From Symbiodinium natans (lineage: Eukaryota; Sar; Dinophyceae; Suessiales; Symbiodiniaceae): a stretch of 64,000 nucleotides of DNA. Location: the NCBI GenBank assembly GCA_905221605.1, contig CAJNDS010000049.1, positions 64,001 through 128,000 on the forward strand. Direction: 5' to 3'. The position numbers were made by a program, and so were the translations under genes. Shown piece by piece: positions 54,613 to 63,330 of this stretch. Each line of letters starts with the position of its first letter. Positions within the stretch are counted from its first letter, which is position 1. Below the pieces are notes generated by a model. It made no database searches and had not been told where the DNA came from. It saw only the letters and a program-made list of their open reading frames with translations.

Positions 54613-54999
54613 TCTGCCAGGTTACTGGACGGCTAAGAAGATGTTGAAACCCCTCCGGCGAATTCTGGGAACATCTTGGTTTTGCCAGCATTCCTAGTTC
54701 TGCGATAAACCCATACTAGCTTGAGGGTTTGGGGTTTAGGTTTTTGGATTTAAGCCTTAGGGTTCAGGGTTCAGGGTTTCTCCAACCAGGAGTTTGAAGG
54801 TTGAAAGCAAAGGGGGGGTGTCATTTCGGATCGATTCTGGCGGTGTAGGATTCAGGGTTCAGGGCTTAGGTTTTAAGGGTTTTTTGGGCACCGACGTTTC
54901 GACATTCGCAGTCTCGGAGAGGAATCGCATAGTTGCTTTTGACTTTTCGACCTCAAACCCTGAGCCCTCCATTTCCCCAATCCCCTAAATTAAATGCCC

Positions 55000-55211
55000 C
55001 CCACAGCTTCTGAAGTTCAACCTAGCTTTAGACGCAGCCAGTTGTACAAGTTGTTGCCTATCATGTGGCATGGGCTTTCGATTGGGCAAGAGTTTGAGCA
55101 TTCAGATGTGCAAGCTGAGCCAACACAAAACCGACAGAAACCCGGACCTAGCCTCATGTCGACTTGCTTCCAGATGCCAGAAGAAATCGTATAGCTTCTC
55201 CATCCGACCGG
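55000..55211 (+). other. Probable 5' leader of the ankyrin gene
   Basis: No heptamer array and no convincing exon; ORFs here (54994-55194; 55070-55315) are in the wrong frames. No spliced-leader relic was recognised. Confidence 0.35.
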
Positions 55212-57340
55212 ATGCTGTGCATCCGCATGCTCTCGGGGGAAGAGCTGACAAGCATACCTGTGAAAGAGGCGAGGAGCGTCAGCGAAGTGAAGCGGCTCCT
55301 GCACCAGCTTCTTAGTAGCTGAGTGAGTACACTTTACACCGTTTGGGATACTAGAATCCCCCTATAAAACTCAAAGTGTACACTTTTGGGGGGCTTATGG
55401 ACTCAGCAAGTAAGGCTTCATGGACTGCCGCCGCGCTTCAGGCAGAGGCTGATCCTCCGCGGCTCCAGCCCCCTGGTGGCCACATGAACCCTAAAAGAGG
55501 GGGTCATATACCCTATACTACTATAAATCCTATTCAGGAATATGAACCCTAAACCCTTGTAGGGTTCATTTCTGGTCATATACCCTCTACTACTACAAAT
55601 CCTAATTATTCAGGAATATGAACCCTAAACCCTTGACTAGGAATCATTGTCCTCTCCAAGGCCTAAACGATGCTGAGAAGCTCGACTCGCCCCTGGATCT
55701 TGCCCTTGTGGTGCTGCCGTTCTCCAGAGCATCAACGTCTCAGGCGGCACAGGCCAAAGAATAATTAGTCCCCATATTCCCCTTGTAAGGAAGAGTTGCT
55801 TGGGTGTTTTTGAGAAGAATTAATCCCCATACTACCCTTATAAGGAAGAGTTTTTTTTTTTTTGAGGGGGGGGGGGGTTCTGAAGCAATTAGTAATGGTG
55901 CTTCCTTTCTCGAGTGCATCAACGTCTCAGGCGGACGAGCTCATGGCGGCTGCCGAAGATGGCTCAGTGGACAAGGCGGGCAAATTGCAAGATGACCATG
56001 CGATTCGGGTGTAAAGAACCGGATAGGGAGAACACTAAACCAACCCTGTGGACCCCCAAACCCCTAAACCCCCTAAACCCCCGAAACCCCCCTAAACCCC
56101 TAAACCCCCCCAAACCCCAAACCCTAACCCTAAACCCCCTAACCCTAAGCCCCACATGAACCCCGATGATCGGACCACCTGAAAGAAAGGTCGAGTCTAT
56201 GCTCCAGCTGCCCTTGGATCCCAATGTGGCCACAGCGGGCGAGACGCCGCTTTTCTGGGCCTCTGGCTTTGGCCACTCGGTAGGCCCTTAAGGACATCTC
56301 TTTAATTTTCCCTTGTTGGGTTTATACGAGGACCTCATTTAGGAAGGTAGGCCCTTGGGACATTTTCCCCCCTCGTTGGGTTTAAGAGGACCATATTTAG
56401 GAATGTAGGCCCTTAAAGACCTTTCGTTGATTTTCCCTGATTGGGTTTATAAGAGGACCATTATTGAGGAATATTCATGTTTATTTTCCCTTATTGGGTT
56501 GAAGATGACCCTATTTAGGAATTAGTATTCTTTCAGGGGGTTCGAAGGGCCAACCGAGGCCATGTCGAAGTCGTGCATCTGTTGTTGGAGGCTGGTGCCG
56601 ACAAGGACGTGGCCGACGAGGAGGGCCACACATCCCTGATGGAGGCATCGAAATAACAACAATAGTACTAACAATTGCTATTATTATAAGAATAATAGTA
56701 GTAAAGTTACAAATAATAGTAATGATAGTAACAGTAGTAATATTTACTTTTATTATTAGAATATGATTAATCAAATTATAAGTAATAGTAAGGACAAGAA
56801 TAATGATCCCTGATGGAGGCAGCTCACCGAGGCCACGTTGAGGTGGTGCGCTTCCTTGTGGAAGCTGGCGCCGACAAGGATGTCGCCGACAAGGAAGGCC
56901 ACACAGCCATGATGTGGGCTGCTCAAGAGGGCCACGTTAAGGTCGTGCGCTTGCTGGTGGAGGCCGGCGCAGACAAGGGCGTCGCCAGCAACGAAGGCGA
57001 CACAGCCCTGATGTGTGCAGCTGAGGAGGGCCACGTTGAGGCCGTGCGTTTCCTCGTGGAGGCTGGCGCCGACAAGGATGTGGCCGACAAGGAAGCGCGC
57101 ACAGCCCTGATGTGGGCCGCTCGCGAGGGCCACGTTGAGGTTGTGCGTTTCCTAGTCGGGGCCGGCGCCAATGCGGACGTGCCTGACAGCGAGGGCTACA
57201 CAGCCATGATGCGGGCGGCTCAAAGGGGCCAGCTTGCAGTCGTGTGCTTCCTGGCGAAGGCCGGCGCCGACAAGGACGAGGGCGCGGCCGACAACGATGG
57301 CCGCACAGAGCGCCACAAAAATGTTTACCCAAAACCCTAA
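55212..57340 (+). CDS. Ubiquitin-like / ankyrin-repeat protein, multi-exon
   Basis: ATG 55212 starts MLCIRMLSGEELTSIPVKEA, the ubiquitin-like N-terminus that I recall preceding ankyrin repeats in many Symbiodiniaceae proteins (M..R.LSG.E......V.E....LK..L). Exons: 55212-55306; 55415 to about 55475; about 55655-55743; 55931-55975; 56190-56279; 56537-56644; 56819 to about 57308. The last three hold about six ankyrin repeats of the 33-residue type (GHVEVVRFLVEAGADKDVAD). Ankyrin repeats mediate protein binding; partner unknown. Introns at 55307, 55744, 55976 and 56645 fit GC-AG, the one at 56280 fits GT-AG. The intron near 55476-55660 cannot be fixed. The 3' end is unclear; the frame stops at 57340 after losing repeat character near 57308. 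Confidence 0.8.
55307..55414 (+). mobile_element. Intron made of fold-back element F3a (GC-AG)
   Basis: The element 55311-55414 has inverted ends (cttagtagctgagt / actcagcaagtaag) and is followed by a second copy of gctt. Removing 55307-55414 gives GC at the 5' end and AG at the 3' end and joins LLHQ to LHGLPPRFRQRL in frame, as the protein family requires. A second, 100-bp relative lies at 63113-63216. Confidence 0.85.
55480..55655 (+). repeat. Intron with two tandem about 70-bp units
   Basis: The words ggtcatataccctatactac and aggaatatgaaccctaaacc occur twice in the same order. They lie between exons 2 and 3 of the ankyrin gene. Confidence 0.8.
55744..55930 (+). other. GC-AG intron bounded by a 19-bp direct repeat of exon sequence
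   Basis: gcatcaacgtctcaggcgg occurs at 55729-55747 and 55916-55934. Splicing at cag|gc in the first and cag|gc in the second joins ASTSQ to ADELMAAAEDGSVDK. The intron holds F4-like words (aattagtccccatattcccc, ccttataaggaagag) twice in tandem, and a T/G homopolymer stretch. Confidence 0.8.
55976..56189 (+). other. GC-AG intron with decayed CCCTAAA tract
   Basis: The exon ends gtggacaag at 55975 and the next begins gtcgagtctatg at 56190, giving DGSVDK|VESMLQLPLD. The intron begins GC, ends AAAG, and contains the C/A-rich tract 56040-56150. Confidence 0.75.
56280..56536 (+). repeat. GT-AG intron built of four degenerate about 65-bp tandem units
   Basis: Words such as taggcccttaaggaca, ttttcccttgttgggttt and aagaggaccatatttaggaa recur about every 65 bp. 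The intron splits the second ankyrin-type exon (FGHS|GVRRANRGHVEVV). Confidence 0.85.
56645..56818 (+). other. AT-rich GC-AG intron bounded by a 16-bp direct repeat of exon sequence
   Basis: atccctgatggaggca occurs at 56632-56647 and 56806-56821. Splicing at gag|gc in each joins SLME to AAHRGHVEVV in frame. The 174-nt insert is ATA/TAA-rich and has an in-frame stop, so it cannot be coding. Confidence 0.85.
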
Positions 57341-57739
57341 GCCCCAAACCCGAAACCCTAAACCCTAAACCCTAAACCCAGAGCATCCCCTAGCTCTGCA
57401 CGTGGCCTGTATACTAGTGCTGATGTGCTGCGTAGGTTCGCATGTAAGCTGTTTAGAATCACCCATCAAACCTCAAGGTCAACCCTTTAACTTGGTAGTA
57501 GAGCAGGTAACCTTTAACTGCTTTTGAGGAAATCTACTCCCCTCGCAAAGATTAACCTTTAGTTCCCCTAGTGTGCTGGACGACTAAGTTATTGAGCGTG
57601 CAGAAACTCTGCCTCTGGGAGAGGGTTTCCTAACCTAGGGTCCAAGGAAGGTATCTCTCATACTGTCTGGCCATATACTTTTATTGTACCTTCCCCAAAA
57701 GCCGCAACTCGAAACCCGGAACTCTAAGCCCTAAACCCC

Positions 57740-58020
57740 GAACCCCGCCTGGCGGCTAGAGTTTCTTGAAGTGCTTTTTTTACGCGGGCACAGTCTTGGA
57801 TGTTGTGGGACTACATGCAACCCCCCTAAACCCTAAACCCTAAACCCTAAACCCTAAACCCTAAACCCTAAACCCTAAACCCTAAACCCTAAACCCTAAA
57901 CCCTAAACCCTAAACCCTAAACCCTAAACCCTAAACCCTAAACCTAAACCCAGCTAGAACAAGCCTCCGGCAAGACCGTCAGGCCAAAAAGGCAGAGTCA
58001 TCAATTCAGCCGGAGCCCCA
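57740..58020 (+). CDS. Possible exon islands around a long CCCTAAA array
   Basis: Candidates: FLKCFFYAGTVLDVVGLHAT at about 57758-57820, and LEQASGKTVRPKRQSHQFSR at about 57955-58025. They flank the 57820-57955 array. Bases 57341-57740 show no exon I can support. Confidence 0.3.
57820..57955 (-). repeat. CCCTAAA array, about 19 units
   Basis: One of the purest arrays in the window. Confidence 0.98.
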
Positions 58021-58029
58021 GGATGTCTG

Positions 58030-58137
58030 GGTTTTGGGTTTAGGGTTTAGGGTTTAGGGTTTAGGGTTCAGGGTTTAGGGTTTAGGGTTCAGGGTTCAGG
58101 GTTCAGGGTTCAGGGTTTAGGGTTTAGGGTTTAGGGC
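58030..58137 (+). repeat. TTTAGGG / TTCAGGG array
   Basis: About 15 units, TTTAGGG alternating with blocks of TTCAGGG. With the 57820 array of opposite orientation it brackets a short island. Confidence 0.96.
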
Positions 58138-58564
58138 GCCTAAACCTAAACTGCAAAACGCGAAACCCCAAACTTGCTCCCGCGAGTTTTGGCAACGAGT
58201 GAGTAAGAGAGCAGCACACGCAACATGGGGTCGCTGTGAACTGTGTGCGTCCTCCCGGTCACTCTGAACCATCAAGGTTAAGGGTATAGCGTTTAGGGGT
58301 AGGGTTAGGTTCTGATGGGTTGGACAAAACGGTAAGGGTTCAACGTTTAGGGTTTCATTTGATGCCCTATAAGCTACAAGGGACTTCTTAGAATGGAGAC
58401 TAGAAAGCACCCGTACCTCAGATCACGCACACATTGACATGGGGGTTTCTGAAAATTGGCGTACCCTTTTTGGGGGTCCTTTTCAGGGTATTCTACCCGA
58501 TTTGGGGTCTGAAAGGGGGCACCCTATGTTGGGAAGTACCCACATGAAACTGCCGAAGCATCAG

Positions 58565-58690
58565 GTACTACCTTTACGCCATCATTGCCGTGAATGCCTT
58601 GTATTTCCTTGGCCGTGTACTCCTCTACTGGTCCTCCATGGGGAAATGGAATCTGCTCCTTGGCCGGACTGGCATCTGCTGTTTAGGGTT
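58565..58690 (+). CDS. Exon island with transmembrane segment (YYLYAIIAVNALYFLGRVLL)
   Basis: The frame reads RYYLYAIIAVNALYFLGRVL LYWSSMGKWNLLLGRTGICC. A hydrophobic run of about 20 residues with aromatic ends predicts a membrane helix. A second island (TVLAWTSLQYQERCCSWMAV, about 58738-58805) follows a TTTAGGG array. Possibly an integral membrane protein gene; family unknown. Confidence 0.5.
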
Positions 58691-58804
58691 TGGGGTTTAG
58701 GGTTTAGGGTTTAGGGTTTCAGGTTTAGGGTCCCAACAGTGTTGGCGTGGACTAGTCTCCAGTACCAGGAGCGTTGCTGCTCTTGGATGGCAGTGCTTGT
58801 ACTA

Positions 58805-59165
58805 AACTTAAACCCTAAACCCTAAACCCTGAACCCTGAACCCTAAACCCTGAACCCTGAACCCTGAACCCTGAACCCTAAACCCTAAACCCTAAACCCT
58901 AAACCCTGAACCCTAAACCCTAAAACCTAACTAGGCTACACACGAATTCATTCGCGGCATCAACTCTTTGATTGCTACTTTGTTTTTGTTTCCAAGCTGC
59001 ACAAGCCATTATGGCTGTCGATGCAGCTGCTTCAGGAGGATCTTCAGGAGGCTTGAAGCAAACCCTAAACCGTAAACCCTAAACCCTAAACCCTAAACCC
59101 TGATCCCTGAACCCTGAACCCTGAACCCTGAACCCTAAACCCTAAACCAATCCCCAAACCCTAAA
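58805..59165 (-). repeat. Two CCCTAAA/CCCTGAA arrays around an exon-like island
   Basis: Arrays at 58805-58930 and 59065-59165, both rich in CCCTGAA. The island between reads LHKPLWLSMQLLQEDLQEA in one frame and FIRGINSLIATLFLFPS in another. Confidence 0.85.
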
Positions 59166-59749
59166 GCCTGAACTAGGCTCATGCTTGGGCTCCTAGCCAC
59201 TAGCTATGCCGGATGTGCCATGTTGAAGTACATGGTCATAGCCCCTGAAACCCTCGACTTTTCGAAAGTGACGTTTTGCGAGTTTAAGGTTTTTGCACTA
59301 TATTAGTACTCTAATACTATTCTAATCTAGCTATATTGTTAATTAATAATTATAGGGTTTAGGGTTGAGCGTTTAGGACTACCCCCCCTGAATTATCGTA
59401 GAAACCCCGTGAAGGAGAACAAAAACTCAGAGAACTCCCCATGTGCATCGTGATCTGGGCATATTTCGGGTACTTTAGGGGGACGACTGCTTCAATGGTT
59501 TCGTAGCTATGTTAGGTCATTTGTGAAGCCAATATTGAACCTTGATGATTTGGTGTTGATGTTTCGCTAAATGTTGTGTGCAGCCTTTGGGCTATTTGGG
59601 CGAGGCGACTCACGTTTTTAGGGCTAGCTGCCCAGTTTTACCTTACCCTTCTCGCTTCCTGATAGAGAGATCTACATAATGCCTCACACACACTAACAAC
59701 GCTAGTATATCCATGTCCATCCCAGTGCATCCCAGAAATCGCAGCGATC

Positions 59750-59935
59750 TGTGTCAGGGATGAAGCTCATTTTGTCAGACCCCCAGCATGCAATCATCGA
59801 AACCTCGACAGAATACCCAGAAACCCTCAAACTACAATTCCCTCAGAAGCCCTATGTCAAGATAATAGAAACCGACCTACCCCCCAAACGTGTTCGAACG
59901 TTCAGATCCCAGTCATCGAGCTCTAAACTCTAAAC
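59750..59935 (+). CDS. Exon island (MSGMKLILSDPQHAIIETST)
   Basis: The open frame reads MSGMKLILSDPQHAIIETST and then FPQKPYVKIIETDLPPKRVR up to 59933. 59280-59740 shows only weak ORFs. A CCCTAAA array follows at 59930-60060. Confidence 0.4.
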
Positions 59936-60064
59936 CCTAAACCCTAAACCCTAAACCCTGAACCCTAAACCCTAAACCCTGAACCCTAAACCCTAAACCC
60001 TAAACCCTAAACCCTAAGCCCTAAGCCCTAAACCCTAAACCCTGAAACCCGAAAGCCTGAACCC

Positions 60065-60160
60065 TGGCACCCTCCAGTCGCAGTCGGAGTTCCAGGTGCG
60101 GCATGCTGCTCTTCACAGGAGTGTCCTACTTCACGCCGCAGACCCCAGATGTTTGGGGTT
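60065..60160 (+). CDS. Exon island (LQSQSEFQVRHAALHRSVLL)
   Basis: The frame reads TLQSQSEFQVRHAALHRSVL LHAADPR between CCCTAAA and TTTAGGG arrays. Confidence 0.4.
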
Positions 60161-60493
60161 TCGGGTTTAGGGTTTAGGGTTTAGGGTTTAGGGTTTAGGG
60201 CTCGTAGTGGCAGAAGGAAGGGCCTGCACTCATATTGGAATGATAAGGCTTGTGCATATATTCTTATTGATTGATTTGTTATTTGCACATGCATATCTAG
60301 TTGTTTGATGATTTTTTGTTTTAGTTTGCTTGATGGAACCAATTGTTAGATACCATATGCTTTCTATGTCAGCGTAGTCGTAATGTACAGGTCGTGTATA
60401 TGGTACCAACATGCAGTGCGGCTGTGGTACATACACAGTCTTCGGTCGGTGTGTGTGTGTGAGAGAGAGAGATAGAGGAACGCTCTGATAACA

Positions 60494-60618
60494 GTCATAC
60501 TTTGGGATCTTCCCCCCCCCCCCCTTATACTAACAGTCCTTAATAGGGGTTATAGTAGGGGATGCTCGAATCCCTATTAAGGACTGTTAGTATAAGGAGA
60601 AACATCCCAAGCCATGCT
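60494..60618. mobile_element. MITE-like element F1c
   Basis: The element 60502-60610 has ends ttgggatcttcccc / ggagaaacatcccaa and long complementary arms (tactaacagtccttaatagg / ccctattaaggactgttagta). The flanking octamers gtcatact and gccatgct match at six of eight positions, consistent with an old 8-bp duplication. A poly-C run has expanded inside the left arm. Confidence 0.85.
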
Positions 60619-60649
60619 GCGCAGTTGATGTCAAGAATCTGATGCCACC

Positions 60650-60965
60650 CCGAATTGCAGGGGATGCATGCTGATTTGGCACCTTACGGAGAAGCCAGCA
60701 TGACATCTGTGAAGCAAGCTGGGACGCGTTTAGGGTTTTGGGTTTAGGGTTTAGGGTTTAGGGTTGTGTACCTGCGAACAAGTACCGTGTCAGCTGCCGG
60801 AATCAGTTCGCCGAAGGTTGAGAGCACAATGCACATGTTGAGAGAACTAACCACGTCAAGGGTCGTCACTGTGTATACCTGGCTAGTTGACTGTCGAAGT
60901 ACCAGTCATAAGGCCTGTGGGCCAGAACCTGAAGTCACGCATCAGATCCAACCAACCTAATCCCA
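60650..60965 (+). CDS. Two exon islands (MHADLAPYGEASMTSVKQAG; VYLRTSTVSAAGISSPKVES)
   Basis: The first (about 60658-60725) follows TTGCAG. The second (60766-60960) reads VYLRTSTVSAAGISSPKVES, TMHMLRELTTSRVVTVYTWL and on to a TAA. A TTTAGGG array separates them. Confidence 0.4.
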
Positions 60966-60974
60966 CAAGCCGTT

Positions 60975-61480
60975 CTCTAATTCATTTTTTGCGAGAGTTT
61001 TCAACCCCCCGGATTTTGCCCATGGTGTTTGCGAGGGTTTTGAAGCCACCGGAATTTGATCCCCATGGTTTTTTGCGAAGGTCTTGAAGCACCCAAAAAT
61101 TTGATCCCCAAGGTATTTTGCCGGGGTGTAGTATGTTATACTCCGAAGAACAATTTTCGAAGCCCAGAGCCCCAGAAAGCCTCGGAGAGACGTTTTCTCG
61201 TATTCAGTTTGTACTACAAAGGACAACTTTCCAGACCCAAGGCTCACAGAGGCCGTTCCCCGTGCTTTCCCCGTGCTAAGGGGTGGTGCTACAAAGAACG
61301 ACTTTCCAGGCCCAGAGCGGAAGCCTCAAACAGGCATTTCCCCATACTGAATATGTACTACAAAGAACGACTATCCGGGTCCGAAAAACGGTCCCCGGTA
61401 CTGAAGTGGAACTACAAGGTACGACTTTCTAGGCCAGAGATCCGGCAAGCCTCAGAGAAGCATTTTTAAATTGGTACTGC
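60975..61480 (+). repeat. Degenerate tandem repeats: TTGCG-GAAG units then about 75-bp 'ctacaaagaacgactttcc' units
   Basis: 60985-61120 holds three copies of a 50-bp unit (ttgcgagggttttgaagcca). 61135-61480 holds about five copies of a unit containing tactacaaagaacgactttc and aggcccagagc...cctcaaacaggcattt. One frame reads YKERLSRP motifs, which I recall as a common artefactual peptide in Symbiodiniaceae gene sets. I regard it as a repeat, not a gene. Confidence 0.85.
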
Positions 61481-61499
61481 AAAAGACGGCTAAGCCCCC

Positions 61500-61665
61500 A
61501 GAATTTACTAACGTGGAAAGAGCTCTTCGAGTCCGGGGATGAGGAGAGCAAGGAGAGTGACGTTGCCTGCAGGCCTGTCCTCTTGAAAAAGTGTACTTTG
61601 AGTGCAATGGGTCCTGTGGACAAAGCAAAGCGTTTCGCAGGTTTTGTCCTTAGAAAAAAGGGTAG
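61500..61665 (+). CDS. Exon island (LTWKELFESGDEESKESDVA)
   Basis: The frame reads LLTWKELFESGDEESKESDV, CRPVLLKKCTLSAMGPVDKA and KRFAGFVL. Good composition directly after the repeat block. Confidence 0.45.
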
Positions 61666-61931
61666 GTAGTATAAACAAAAAACTGTACATCGTACAGAAA
61701 GACACTGTAGATATAAGTGAATAGATGCATCTTTGATTCAGGAGAAAAGCTTCTAATGTTCCCCGCGAATGGATCGCTTTGAGATAAGTTGTGTTCGGGA
61801 TGGGTTGTGTTCGGGATAGGTGCACTAGGCTCGCAGAAAGTAGCTCCGACCTGATAGCGAACAGTGATGGAAAAAGCTCAAGCAACTTTAGCCCCAGCGG
61901 GAAGAAGTCACAACGCTAGATCTTTGAGTTC

Positions 61932-61932
61932 C

Positions 61933-61966
<34 letters not shown>

Positions 61967-61980
61967 CATACAAATATATT
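61932..61980. repeat. CATA tetranucleotide microsatellite
   Basis: About seven CATA units followed by ATAT-rich sequence. Another (TA) run is at 62238-62280. Confidence 0.95.
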
Positions 61981-62089
61981 TTCATAGGTCCGTTCACTAG
62001 ACTGTGTGTTAGAAATAGTGTGAGGGCTTATTTTTTGTTACCAGAGTCTTATAGTAGACCCTACATGTCTGAAGGGGTTTTTAGGAACG

Positions 62090-62170
62090 CTTGAATCCAG
62101 GTTCGGAGCCATCAAGAGCTCACTGGAAATTGGAGCGAACTACGAGATGTACTTGGACCGGGGGTGCTCT
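62090..62170 (+). CDS. Exon island (LESRFGAIKSSLEIGANYEM)
   Basis: The frame reads LESRFGAIKSSLEIGANYEM YLDRGC. Unknown family. Confidence 0.48.
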
Positions 62171-62314
62171 TTTTGCTGGATGGGTTCGTGTTGCGCTCCC
62201 CACTCCACCCCCCCCCCCCCACCCCGGAACATTCAATATATATATATATATATAGACCATATATATATATACATACATATAAATCCTGAACCCCAAACCC
62301 GAAACCCGAAACCC

Positions 62315-62415
62315 TGCCAAACTGAGAGGACCTCTTCCTCGTGAACTTGGCCACGCAAGCCATGGCTGCTTGGCTGCCTCCCCGTTCCGTCCTTGCCGAT
62401 GCAGACGTCGATCAA
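62315..62415 (+). CDS. Exon island, uncertain frame (AKLRGPLPRELGHASHGCLA)
   Basis: One + frame reads AKLRGPLPRELGHASHGCLA. Followed by CCCTAAA-type sequence at 62430-62480. Confidence 0.3.
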
Positions 62416-62489
62416 ACCCATTCCCAACAACCCTAAGCCCTAACCCCAAACCCTAAACCCTAAACCCTAAATCTAAACTCCCGATTGCA

Positions 62490-62585
62490 GGTGACCTTCA
62501 CTGATTACGGTTGGCTGCTCTACCTCGTGGTGTGGAGCTCGGCGCACCAAGAGCTGCAGAAGCCTACGCTTTCAAACGAATTGCT
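62490..62585 (+). CDS. Exon island (VTFTDYGWLLYLVVWSSAHQ)
   Basis: After TTGCAG the frame reads VTFTDYGWLLYLVVWSSAHQ ELQKPTLSNELL. Partly hydrophobic. It ends at the F4 element at 62581, whose first bases overlap the last codons. Confidence 0.52.
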
Positions 62586-62672
62586 TAAGACCCCCCAACA
62601 AAACTGAAGATTCTTCCTTATAAGGGCAAATTCGGGAAATTAATTTCTTGTTTTTTCGGGGTTCTTGAGCAA
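62581..62672. mobile_element. Fold-back element, family F4, copy b
   Basis: Ends ttgcttaagacccc / ggttcttgagcaa are inverted; about 92 bp; same family as 31991-32105. Confidence 0.72.
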
Positions 62673-62704
62673 ATAGCAGCTTCTCAGTGTGGGTTTTCGG
62701 AGGA

Positions 62705-62815
62705 TTTAGGGTTTGGAGATTTTAGGGTTTAGGGTTTAAGGTTTGGTTTAAGGTTTCGGGTTTGGGGTTAGGGGGCTAGGTTAGGGTTTAGTGTTTGAGG
62801 TTTAGGGTATTTTAT
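62705..62815 (+). repeat. Degenerate TTTAGGG array
   Basis: Mixed TTTAGGG, TTTAAGG and TTTGGGG-like words. Confidence 0.85.
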
Positions 62816-62897
62816 AGGGGAGGAGGGAATGAGGTTCTTTTGTCTCACCCTAACCCTTGAAGGGACGAGGGAACTGAATGAACCAAACTCCTTAATT

Positions 62898-63012
62898 CCT
62901 AGGATGCCCGGTAGTACCCTTATGCCCCTTTTTGGGGGGTTTAGGTTCCCTTATAAACCCCTGTAAGCAAAAAAGGGCACCCTTTTTAAGCCTAGGTTAC
63001 TGGGCAACCTAG
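62898..63012. mobile_element. Fold-back element, family F2, copy e
   Basis: Imperfect TIRs ctaggatgcccggtagtacc / taggttactgggcaacctag. The word attcct precedes (62894-62899) and follows (63013-63018) the element, a possible short target duplication. Confidence 0.82.
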
Positions 63013-63112
63013 ATTCCTTATCAAGAACCAGCCAAAACAAGGCCCAAGTCTGGGTCGCAGGCTTGGGGTTTGCGGGCTTTCGGGATGTGAAATCAGATGT
63101 TTGGTCTTTTTT

Positions 63113-63216
63113 CTTAGTAGCTGAGTGAGTACACTATACACTTTTTGGGCTACGATAATCCCCTATAGATCCTGAAAGTGTACACTTTTTGGGGGCTTAT
63201 GAACTCAGCAACTAAG
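63113..63216. mobile_element. Fold-back element, family F3, copy b
   Basis: Closely similar over its length to the ankyrin-gene intron at 55307-55414 (cttagtagctgagtgagtac ... gggggcttatgaactcagca). It lies just upstream of TGCAG and an exon island, hence intronic here too. Confidence 0.88.
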
Positions 63217-63245
63217 ATTTGTTGGGCCGCGGCCATGGTCTGCAG

Positions 63246-63330
63246 GTTCCTGGCTACGCCGGCTGGAAGGTGGTGAAGTTTGTGATGGACTATGCCTGCG
63301 CCTCGTTGGCTCTCCTTGGTCGGGTTTGGG
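63246..63330 (+). CDS. Exon island (VPGYAGWKVVKFVMDYACAS)
   Basis: After TCTGCAG the frame reads VPGYAGWKVVKFVMDYACAS LALLGR, then a TTTAGGG array. Hydrophobic second half; may belong to the same membrane-protein gene as the 58.5 and 62.5 kb islands. Confidence 0.52.

Noticed and set aside
56923-57347. Minus-strand ORFs opposite the ankyrin repeats
   Set aside because: Shadows of the plus-strand GHVEVVRFLVEAGADKD repeats.
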